NCBI GenBank assembly: GCA_021775805.1
Contig: JAJFHD010000116.1
Coordinates: forward strand, 1 to 49,741
Origin: Alphaproteobacteria bacterium
GTDB taxonomy: Bacteria > Pseudomonadota > Alphaproteobacteria > Rhizobiales > JAJFHC01
Reading direction: 5' to 3'
DNA: 49,741 nucleotides
Each line of letters opens with the position of its first letter. Position 1 is the first letter of the stretch. The notes beneath the pieces are model-generated. The model had not been told where the DNA came from. It ran no database searches and saw only the letters and a list, made by a program, of their open reading frames with translations. Both the position numbers and the translations under genes were made by a program. This document shows positions 43,272-49,741 of this stretch, one piece after another.

Positions 43272-44066
43272 TTACCCTTGCGGCAGCAACGATTCCCCGG
43301 CACGGGTGAAAATCTGCCCGAAGCCCGGGATCTCATCCTTGATACCGGCCCGGCGCAGGCAACTCCAGAACTGCGCCTGGTTGCTGGTCACCACCGGTTT
43401 GCCGGTAATCTGTTCGATTTCGTCTGCGACTTCAAGAGACCGTATTCCACCGCAACTGAGAAAGATCGCGTCAGCATCAGGGCGATCAATTTCCTGAGCG
43501 AGGGCTTTCCAGTAGGCAGGCGTCACCCGCCCGAACTCTATTCCAGTCGTCAGGTTCAGGCCCTGGATGTCGAGCACCTCAAACCCCTTCGCCACCAGAA
43601 ATTCAGCTTCGGCGGTGTTGATCTCGTCAAGGTAGGGCGTGCCGACCACAAGTCGCATGGCGCCCAGTTCTCTCAGGGCGTCAACGACGCCTGTCACCAG
43701 GGTCATCGGTTGGGCGTACGGCGCGCCTTTCCTGATTTCGGCCATGACGGCGTCTTCGCCATTGACGATTGAACCGCTGGTACAGCTGTAGCTGATGACC
43801 TCCGGCCTGACGTCCGGCTGGAGCCTGGACGCTGCATCCGCCATCGTGTCCAGGTGGCGCGCCAGCGTTTCGTTGGTGGTGTAGTCGTCGGTCTTGAGTC
43901 GCGTTGTGTGGACGGCAACCCCATCGGGGACCATGTCGTAGAAATCGGACTCGGCTGCCAGATCGGTCGACATCAGGATGAACCCGAGCTTTGCACGCCA
44001 GTGCCTGCCCTGGTCCAGTTCGACGTCACGCGACTTCGACACAACCTGATCGCCTGTTTTGAACAT
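43272..44066 (-). CDS. Asp/Glu-racemase-superfamily protein (maleate isomerase / EutA-like)
   Basis: A 264-residue cytoplasmic enzyme. The two catalytic cysteines of the superfamily are in VISYSCTSGSIV and IFLSCGGIRSLE. RAKLGFILMSTDLAAESDF at the N-terminus resembles maleate cis-trans isomerase, arylmalonate decarboxylase and EutA of ectoine catabolism. The reaction is not settled. It begins four bases after the creatinase-like stop codon, whose last codons supply its ribosome binding site (AAAGGG), so the two are translationally coupled. Confidence 0.75.
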   Translation of the reverse strand: MFKTGDQVVSKSRDVELDQGRHWRAKLGFILMSTDLAAESDFYDMVPDGVAVHTTRLKTDDYTTNETLARHLDTMADAASRLQPDVRPEVISYSCTSGSIVNGEDAVMAEIRKGAPYAQPMTLVTGVVDALRELGAMRLVVGTPYLDEINTAEAEFLVAKGFEVLDIQGLNLTTGIEFGRVTPAYWKALAQEIDRPDADAIFLSCGGIRSLEVADEIEQITGKPVVTSNQAQFWSCLRRAGIKDEIPGFGQIFTRAGESLLPQG

Positions 44067-44070
44067 TGCC

Positions 44071-45225
44071 CTACCCTTTCAAAGTAACGTCTTCCAGCGC
44101 CTTTGGGTGCGACGTCAGTTGCTCATAACCGTCCTCGGTGATGACAAAACTGTCGCCGACCTGCGCCCTGAAGGTCTTGGCAACGCTGACCGACCCGTCG
44201 ACCGCCAGTACCATGCCGGGCTGAAGGACGGTCCGGTCGCCGAACACCAGTTGCGGCTTTTCCAGAAAACTGTAACCGGTCGCCCGGCCGCAGCGGAAGG
44301 GGTAGTCGTAACCCGCTCCCTGAATCACCCTGGCGTACTCGGCGTGAATGTCTTCAGCGGTCGCCCCGGGACGCAGGACTTCCAGTGCCGCGGCCTGGCT
44401 GTCGACGGCGACCTTGTAGACGTCCGACTGCAGCTGATCGGGCACTTCCTCGATCCAGAAGGTACGGTCGAAGCCCAGTTTGAAACGGTGGAAGTTTGTC
44501 ATGCCGCAGAAACATAAGAAAACCGGCTCGCCGCGTTTCATGATGCGGGTGGATGCGCGGTGGTGCGGCATGGTTATGTCCTGACCGGACGCCATGATCT
44601 GGAGAAAATGCGTGTTCGGCGACATGCGGGCGTCTTTGTAGTGGGCGTCCAGCAGTTCGGCCGCCTTGCGGGTTCCCGCAGCCGACGTGGCGAGGGCGAC
44701 TTCGAATTCCCGGACGCCGTCGCCTATGGCCCCTCTTCCGGCCGCCATCATGGCATTGGCCACTTCTCCGGCGTGGCGGGCCAGCTGCAGTTCTTCGGCG
44801 GACTTGATCATCCGCAGGTCCCCGATGATCGGCGTGACATCGGTTACACGCGTGTCATCAACCAGAGTTGAAACGTAATTGCGCACTATCGGCGGCATCT
44901 GATCGGGCTCGATCGCCACGCGTCCTGAACCCTGAAGCAAGGCCGGCAGGGCTGCACGCCATTCCTCGCCCATGCCGTCATTCCAGGCTTCGATGCGGTC
45001 GACAACGGCCGCGGCCTCGGCCATGTCGAGCTCCATGGTCGGGGTCACAAGCAGGCTTTCGCCTTTGCTTGTCACCGCCAGAATTGTCGGCCGGCCAAAT
45101 TCCATGTGCAGGTAATCGTAGTAACCGGTGAGATAGTAGACACTGTCATCGTCGGTGATCAGTGCGATATCGATGCCTGCATCCGACAAACGCGTGCAGA
45201 AATCCGTCATTCGTGTGGAGAACAT
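44071..45225 (-). CDS. creatinase / ectoine-hydrolase-like M24-family enzyme without metal ligands
   Basis: A 384-residue pita-bread-fold protein. The five metal ligands of true M24 metallopeptidases are replaced: the paired aspartates are lost in FCGMTNFHRFKLGFDRTF, the histidine region reads RATGYSF, and the two glutamates are gone (MVLAVDGSVSV; QVGDSFVIT). The histidine used by creatinase is kept in MPHHRASTR. So it should be a non-metal hydrolase: creatinase (creatine to sarcosine and urea) or ectoine hydrolase (DoeA/EutD). The downstream sarcosine oxidase favours creatinase; the coupled EutA-like gene favours an ectoine-type cluster. It is probably the first gene of a five- or six-gene operon. 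Confidence 0.72.
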   Translation of the reverse strand: MFSTRMTDFCTRLSDAGIDIALITDDDSVYYLTGYYDYLHMEFGRPTILAVTSKGESLLVTPTMELDMAEAAAVVDRIEAWNDGMGEEWRAALPALLQGSGRVAIEPDQMPPIVRNYVSTLVDDTRVTDVTPIIGDLRMIKSAEELQLARHAGEVANAMMAAGRGAIGDGVREFEVALATSAAGTRKAAELLDAHYKDARMSPNTHFLQIMASGQDITMPHHRASTRIMKRGEPVFLCFCGMTNFHRFKLGFDRTFWIEEVPDQLQSDVYKVAVDSQAAALEVLRPGATAEDIHAEYARVIQGAGYDYPFRCGRATGYSFLEKPQLVFGDRTVLQPGMVLAVDGSVSVAKTFRAQVGDSFVITEDGYEQLTSHPKALEDVTLKG

Positions 45226-45405
45226 TGTCTTGCCATCCCGCAGAGCGTCACATTTGGATAACCGTCGTTATCAGGTGAGCCTGTGAACGCATAGAAAAAA
45301 TTTTGGGCGAAGGTTCAAGGTTAAAATTCGGCGCATCGTCCAGGTCTAGACGATCCCGTCATCCCGTTCTTGCGGACAGAGATTGAAACGATGTCCGCCG
45401 TAACC

Positions 45406-46008
45406 TTACGGTCGAAACTTTCGCCGGGCGGCCTCGACCCGGCTTCTGACGATGCACCCTTCAGCATGATCGTTGATCAGTCCGGCTGCCTGCATGAAAG
45501 CGTAGACCGTGGTTGGCCCGACGAACTTCCAGCCGAGTTTCTTGAGGTCCTTCGACAGGACGACTGATGTCTCGGTGGTCGATGCGGTTTGCGGTTCCGC
45601 GAGCTGCTCCGGGCCGGGTTCGTAACGCCAGAAGAAGGCCTTGAGCGATCCATGCTGCCTGACGCATTCCTGCGCCCGTTGCGCATTGTTGATCGCGGCC
45701 TCGATCTTGCCGCGATGGCGGACGATGCCCTCGTTCTTGAGCAGGCGATCGACATCCCGTTCGGTGAAGCGGGCTATCTGATCGAAATCGAAATCGAGAA
45801 ACGCGGTGCGAAAACTATCCCGCTTGGCAAGGATCGTGCGCCAGCTCAGGCCGGACTGGAAGCTCTCCAGACACAGCTTTTCAAACAGGCGATAGTCATC
45901 GCCTTCCGGGAAACCCCATTCAGTATCGTGATAGTCGAAGAACTCCGGAATGGATCCACCCCAGTGGCATCGCTGTTTGCCGTCCGTGCCTTCAATGGTT
46001 GCGTTCAT
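45406..46008 (-). CDS. tag: DNA-3-methyladenine glycosylase I
   Basis: A 200-residue base-excision repair enzyme that removes 3-methyladenine from DNA. RCHWGGSIPEFFDYHDTEWG is the N-terminal signature, with the cysteine and histidine of the zinc site; NDHAEGC near the end supplies the other two ligands. LSWRTILAKRDSFRTAF and KFVGPTTVYAFMQAAGLIND are family motifs. ATG 46008 has AAAAGGA upstream. The 180 bases to the creatinase-like gene contain a short ATCGTC/GACGAT hairpin and no gene. Confidence 0.92.
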   Translation of the reverse strand: MNATIEGTDGKQRCHWGGSIPEFFDYHDTEWGFPEGDDYRLFEKLCLESFQSGLSWRTILAKRDSFRTAFLDFDFDQIARFTERDVDRLLKNEGIVRHRGKIEAAINNAQRAQECVRQHGSLKAFFWRYEPGPEQLAEPQTASTTETSVVLSKDLKKLGWKFVGPTTVYAFMQAAGLINDHAEGCIVRSRVEAARRKFRP

Positions 46009-46050
46009 GACTGAGTGTCCTTTTCACCGAAACTGCATCGTCCGTCTTGT

Positions 46051-46338
46051 TCAGCCAAGAAGAAATTCCAGCCGCTCGTCGATTTTCGCCGGATCGATTT
46101 CGAGGATCTCGGCGCTGACGACATTCTCCGCGACGAACGGATCCTCGGACACCCTACTCTGCAGATCGGACCGCGTTATGTTGTGCGCGACGATGCCACC
46201 GCCAGCGTTGGGCTGGAGGCTGCCTACTACCAAAAAGACACCGTCCTCGAATCCACGGCTGATCCATTCCTTGTGACCGTCCATGAATTGGCCGGCTTGC
46301 ACCTTGTTGCTGGAAAACCTGAGCAGTATGACAAACAC
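46051..46338 (-). CDS. YCII-family protein
   Basis: A 95-residue protein starting FVILLRFSSNKVQAGQFMDG, with HKEWISRGFEDGVFLVVGSL and a closing AEILEIDPAKIDERLEFL. This is the YCII fold. It starts at GTG 46338: AAGGAG lies ten bases upstream and the first strand begins there, whereas the codons upstream of it do not look coding. It precedes tag by 42 bases on the same strand and the two may be co-transcribed. Function unknown. Confidence 0.7.
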   Translation of the reverse strand: MFVILLRFSSNKVQAGQFMDGHKEWISRGFEDGVFLVVGSLQPNAGGGIVAHNITRSDLQSRVSEDPFVAENVVSAEILEIDPAKIDERLEFLLG

Positions 46339-46500
46339 CTGACACCTTCTCCTTCTGGTTGGGCTCGTTGGAAACCATCTTCGCCCGCTATAGGGGAGTC
46401 CCTTGCCGGACACCAAATGCGAAGGCACAGTATGCCACATCCCTGCTGACACCTCCTGTCATCAATGGACGGTCGGCCGCTTTCTGGCGCCTGCAGGCCT

Positions 46501-47538
46501 TCAGGCGACGGGTCTTTCCCGGAAGTACCGTGAGTAAAGATCGACGGTGGCCTGCTTGCCGACGTTCGGCAGATGCTCAGCCATCCATTGCGTTGCCGTG
46601 GCATGTCCCTTGTCGCGCAGATTGTTGATGAACCGCCAGTCAGGGTTGCCCTTTGTGTCAGCGCCGAGACTCAGCGTATGCGGACTGCCGTCGATCAGGT
46701 GCATGCGATGCCGGCCAAGCCGCCGGGCCGCGCGGCCAATGTGAGCCGGCCTGCGGCGGCAGGCTTCCAGAAGTTCGACATTGCCGCGCAAAGGCTGGTT
46801 GAAGGAAAGCCGGGCGATGTTTTTGACAATTTCATCGCTGGACACCGGCAGGTCCGGGTCCAGGTCCGGGTTGATCTGAACCAGGACCGTGTCGCCGGCC
46901 GTGGACTCGGAAATCAGGGTCACGAGATCGGGGTTGGCGGAAAAGCCGCCGTCCCAGTATGAGCGGCCATCGATCTCGACGGCGGCGAACAGCGTGGGCA
47001 GGCATGCCGACGCCAGCACCACGTCGACACTGACTTCGCCGGTCCGGAAGATCCTCGCACTGCCCGACGCCACCTCGGTCGCTGCTATGAACAGTTTTAC
47101 CGACGAGTCCTGCTGCAGGGCCTCGAAGTCGATGCGATCAAGAAGAATATCGCGCAGCGGATTGATGTTCAGCGGATTGAGATCGTAGGGCGACATGGCA
47201 TTGCTGAGGTGGCTCAACCCACGCCGCATGACGGTGCTCGCGATCATGAGGCTTGGCGAATAGGCCATCGGATGACCGGGGTGCGAATCAGGCGCCCCTG
47301 CCCGGCTGATGTCGTTCCAGACGGCGTGAAGGCATTCACGCGCGCCTTCGCGTCCCCCTTGCAACAAGCCAGAGGCGAAGGCCGCCGCGTTAACCGCGCC
47401 GGCGCTTGTACCGCTGACACCGTCGACTTCGATGTTCGGGTGTTCCAGCAGCGCATCGAGAACACCCCAAGTGAAAGCTCCGTGTGCGCCGCCGCCCTGG
47501 AGCGCCAGGTTCAGCCGTTTCTTTCGGGCTATTGCCAT
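46501..47538 (-). CDS. patatin-like phospholipase
   Basis: A 345-residue lipid acyl hydrolase. The oxyanion motif ALQGGGAHGAFTWGVLDALL, the nucleophile elbow VSGTSAGAVNAAAFASG (Ser45) and the DGG motif in RSYWDGGFSANPDLV (Asp196) make a complete Ser-Asp dyad. No signal peptide is seen. The substrate is likely phospholipid or another acyl ester. The ATG at 47538 has no ribosome binding site of its own; a 36-codon reading frame in the same frame ends at a TGA two codons before it. Confidence 0.9.
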   Translation of the reverse strand: MAIARKKRLNLALQGGGAHGAFTWGVLDALLEHPNIEVDGVSGTSAGAVNAAAFASGLLQGGREGARECLHAVWNDISRAGAPDSHPGHPMAYSPSLMIASTVMRRGLSHLSNAMSPYDLNPLNINPLRDILLDRIDFEALQQDSSVKLFIAATEVASGSARIFRTGEVSVDVVLASACLPTLFAAVEIDGRSYWDGGFSANPDLVTLISESTAGDTVLVQINPDLDPDLPVSSDEIVKNIARLSFNQPLRGNVELLEACRRRPAHIGRAARRLGRHRMHLIDGSPHTLSLGADTKGNPDWRFINNLRDKGHATATQWMAEHLPNVGKQATVDLYSRYFRERPVA

Positions 47539-47544
47539 GCCGGG

Positions 47545-47655
47545 TCACCGCCGCCGCCCCGGCCCCGGCCAACAACGCCGCACCATGTCCGATCTTGGCG
47601 GTATCGGGGAATCGGCGGGCAGTCTGGAAATTGTAAAAGCGTGTGCGTTCGACAT
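47545..47655 (-). CDS. 36-residue mini-ORF upstream of the patatin gene
   Basis: ATG 47655 has AAGGAG five bases upstream. It runs in the same frame as the patatin gene and stops at TGA (47545-47547), six bases before the patatin ATG. The peptide (MSNAHAFTISRL...) is not recognised. It could drive translation of the patatin gene by re-initiation, or the TGA could be a nonsense mutation in a longer N-terminus. Confidence 0.4.
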   Translation of the reverse strand: MSNAHAFTISRLPADSPIPPRSDMVRRCWPGPGRRR

Positions 47656-47975
47656 CGGTGCTCCTTAGAGACGTGATGAGGCAAGCGTCAACCGGCGCGT
47701 GGTCGGCGCTCACAGGAGGATGCATATGGTGTCCGATTGGGGCCAAATTGTGCACCGCACAAGTTTTTACCGCAGGGCGGCAAAGTTTGGAATTGTTGCG
47801 AATTTACAACGAATTATGCCAGTCCCGATTCGAAGTGGATGCAAAGGCCGGGCGCTTGATGCTAGGCTGGTGCCGACAAACAAACCGGATCGGCGCTGTC
47901 TCCGGGTGCACCTTCGACACGCGGCTTTCGGGCACCAGTCGGACTGGTTGGCCTTGACCGGTGGGAGGCGATCGC

Positions 47976-48935
47976 TTGAGTTCAATCTTCATCAGTTATG
48001 CCCGCGAGGACAAGGCGGTCGCCCAGACCCTGGCGGCCATGCTGGAGGCCGAGGGCTACGAAGTCTGGTGGGACCAGCACATTTCGGCCGGGCAGAACTT
48101 CAGGGACCAGATTCAGGCAAGTCTGGACGGCGCCGAAAAGGTCGTCGTGATCTGGTCGAGCCACTCGGTACGGTCGCCGTTTGTGATCGACGAGGCCCAG
48201 CGCGCCGTCGGCCAGAACAAGCTCGTGCCGGTGGCCATCGATGTGTCCGACCCGCCCATGGGATTCGGCCACCTCCATTACGTCGAGGCCCGGGACATCA
48301 AGTCCGAGTTCGGCTCGATTGTTGCGGCCATAGAAGACCGGGCGCCGCAAGCAACGCCGACGGCGCGCCGCACGATCCATAAGCAGAAAATTATTATTGC
48401 AGCCCTGCTGGTCCCGCTAGTGGCAATGTGCGGCTGGGCGGCATTTCATTATGCCGTCCCGAAGTCGTGTGACGTAGGCGGGCTTGAACCGACCTTCGAT
48501 TACGTCTGCTTTGACAGTCAGAAACTGGGCATAACCTTCGCCTACCCGCAAGCGAAACTCACGCTCGACACGACCCAGGAGGATAACTTGAGAATTCCCC
48601 TGATGGCGGGCGGAACAAGTTCGGTGGAGGTTGTCGTCGAGCGGACGCCACTGCCGGATCACAACAACATCAGAATCGGCCGGAGGCTCGAAAAGGAAAA
48701 ACTCGAGGGGCTGGGATGGCAGCTCAATTACATCGGGCCACGCAAGGAAAAGAATTGGTCAAACTGGTATGTTCTGACCGGCTGGAAAGCCGACAAGTCG
48801 GTCTTCTACTACAGGCGCTGGTACACGGAGAAAGCAGTTTTCTCCTTTCTGTTTGAGTACCCCCTGTCCAAATCTGAGATGTACACCAAGATCGTTCCGG
48901 GAATGACCCTGAGGAACATCGAGTTTCACGAGTGA
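47976..48935 (+). CDS. TIR - transmembrane protein with unknown C-terminal domain
   Basis: A 319-residue protein. Residues 1-115: TIR domain (SSIFISYAREDKAVAQTL; VWWDQHISAGQNFRDQI; Glu73 in FVIDEAQRAV at the position of the catalytic glutamate). Residues 133-152: one membrane helix (IIIAALLVPLVAMCGW). Residues 160-319: an extracytoplasmic beta-rich domain with no recognised family (FDSQKLGITFAYPQ; NWYVLTGWKADKSVFYYRRW). The TIR would face the cytoplasm and the C-terminal domain the periplasm, a receptor-like layout. TTG 47976 is preferred to GTG 47961 because GGGAGG sits seven bases before it. The 437 bases upstream to 47539 contain only the patatin mini-ORF. Confidence 0.72.
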   Translation: MSSIFISYAREDKAVAQTLAAMLEAEGYEVWWDQHISAGQNFRDQIQASLDGAEKVVVIWSSHSVRSPFVIDEAQRAVGQNKLVPVAIDVSDPPMGFGHLHYVEARDIKSEFGSIVAAIEDRAPQATPTARRTIHKQKIIIAALLVPLVAMCGWAAFHYAVPKSCDVGGLEPTFDYVCFDSQKLGITFAYPQAKLTLDTTQEDNLRIPLMAGGTSSVEVVVERTPLPDHNNIRIGRRLEKEKLEGLGWQLNYIGPRKEKNWSNWYVLTGWKADKSVFYYRRWYTEKAVFSFLFEYPLSKSEMYTKIVPGMTLRNIEFHE

Positions 48936-48960
48936 GACAACGGCGAACGCCGTACTCACA

Positions 48961-49741
48961 TCAGCTTGAATTGGACAAACAGGTTTTGATCGACTTTGCC
49001 ATTGCCCGCATGAGTTCGAAGTAGAGCTCGGGACCATCCTCCAGGTAGGCGCCCAAAGGATCCAGAACACCGACAGTTGTTTTCGTCCCCTGGGTGACAA
49101 CTTGAACGAGCCTCGACTCAAACTGAGGTTCGGCGAAGACGCAGGACGCTCCCAATCGCGCGACCTTGTCGCGAATTTCCGATACCCGCCGGGCGCCGGG
49201 GCCGACATCGGGGTTGACGGTTACCGACCCCGCCGCCTTCAGGCCGAAACGTCTTTCGAAATACTGATAGCCGTCGTGGAAAACAATGAAAGGCCGATGC
49301 CTGACAGTTGACAGTTCACGGGTCAACTCGTCGGTCAGGGCACCGAGATCTTTGGCGAGTGATGCGGCATTGGCCTGGAACTCAGCGGCATGTTCCGGAA
49401 AAGTCCGCGACAAGGCCCTGCCGATGGCCTGGACCATGGCGGCAGCATTGACCGGGTCAAGCCACAGATGCATGTCGGTTTCGCCGGTCTCGTGTTCATC
49501 GTGGCTCGAACCGGCCTCGTGCCCCTCGTGTTCTTCGTGCTCTTCGTGGCCTTCGAAGGGCCCGCCTTCGCGAAACTTGAGGGTTGTGAGCCCGTCAATT
49601 CCCGCCAGTGAAACGACCCTGGCGTCCGGGGCCAGTGTTACGATCGGTTTTTCGAGGAATCGCTCGAGTTCGGGACCGATCCAGAACACGGCACGGGCGT
49701 TCCCCAACGCCGAGGCATCGGACGGTTTCATGACGTAGGTG
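48961..49741 (-). CDS. znuA: zinc ABC transporter substrate-binding protein, 5' part cut off
   Basis: The C-terminal 260 residues of ZnuA, the periplasmic binding protein of the high-affinity zinc transporter. The first visible residues (TYVMKPSDA) include the P-S-D motif of the family. The histidine- and acid-rich loop between GPFEGHEEHEEHEGHE and THMHLW-like TDMHLWLDP is typical of zinc-specific members. PFIVFHDGYQYFERRFGL and VFAEPQFESRLV supply further metal residues. The signal peptide and start lie beyond the right edge. Normally linked to znuB/znuC and controlled by Zur; those would be outside the window. Confidence 0.92.
   Translation of the reverse strand, partial: TYVMKPSDASALGNARAVFWIGPELERFLEKPIVTLAPDARVVSLAGIDGLTTLKFREGGPFEGHEEHEEHEGHEAGSSHDEHETGETDMHLWLDPVNAAAMVQAIGRALSRTFPEHAAEFQANAASLAKDLGALTDELTRELSTVRHRPFIVFHDGYQYFERRFGLKAAGSVTVNPDVGPGARRVSEIRDKVARLGASCVFAEPQFESRLVQVVTQGTKTTVGVLDPLGAYLEDGPELYFELMRAMAKSIKTCLSNSS

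Noticed and set aside
47726..48382. Plus-strand reading frame with AGGAGG before its ATG, overlapping the TIR gene
   Set aside because: It overlaps the well-supported TIR frame by about 400 bases and its product is arginine- and proline-rich without any family resemblance.

Overview
The window is GC-rich bacterial DNA, densely coded on both strands. Its gene content fits an alphaproteobacterium, probably marine or soil-dwelling: a heterotetrameric sarcosine oxidase operon (soxBDAG), choline-sulfatase, a gamma-butyrobetaine-hydroxylase-like oxygenase, TAXI-type binding proteins and a ZnuA gene cut by the right edge. No tRNA, rRNA, CRISPR array or intact insertion sequence was seen. The genus cannot be named from the sequence alone.

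Layout. 0-7.3 kb: choline-sulfatase; a small heat-shock protein with an FNR-like box and a hairpin over its ribosome binding site; palindromic repeats; a TPR lipoprotein-sized secreted protein; an MFS transporter; a Nudix hydrolase; a VOC protein; two small membrane proteins; an AhpD-like protein. 7.3-15.3 kb: an accessory block with visibly more A+T than its surroundings. It encodes four secreted solute-binding proteins without any permease, and a 776-residue fusion of a type I periplasmic-binding domain to a complete pentameric ligand-gated ion channel (Cys-loop superfamily). This is the most interesting system here. 15.5-20 kb: MFS transporter, LysR regulator, and a PLP-enzyme pair (D-threonine-aldolase-like enzyme and aminotransferase). 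20-25.7 kb: a TIR-transmembrane-WD40 protein, a BLUF blue-light receptor, a thioesterase, a small unknown protein and OsmC. 25.8-28.6 kb: a coiled-coil protein overlapping a GAF-GAF-PAS adenylate cyclase, with a CRP-like palindrome upstream. 29-38 kb: the dioxygenase; a secreted zincin/beta-barrel/S74 protein; a LysR-YCII pair; a DmdA/GcvT-like methyltransferase; a LysE exporter; a homocysteine-methyltransferase-like protein; a threonine-synthase-like protein. 38-45 kb: soxBDAG followed by a racemase-family and a creatinase-like gene. 45-49.7 kb: Tag glycosylase, YCII protein, patatin phospholipase with an upstream mini-ORF, a second TIR-transmembrane protein and partial znuA.

Two themes connect the genes. 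One is catabolism of methylated osmolytes and one-carbon units: choline-O-sulfate hydrolysis, betaine-type hydroxylation, methyl transfer to homocysteine or tetrahydrofolate, sarcosine oxidation, and a creatinase/ectoine-hydrolase-like enzyme. The other is signal sensing: ion channel with binding proteins, adenylate cyclase with GAF and PAS sensors, BLUF and two TIR proteins. All functions are read from sequence motifs; no database search was possible.
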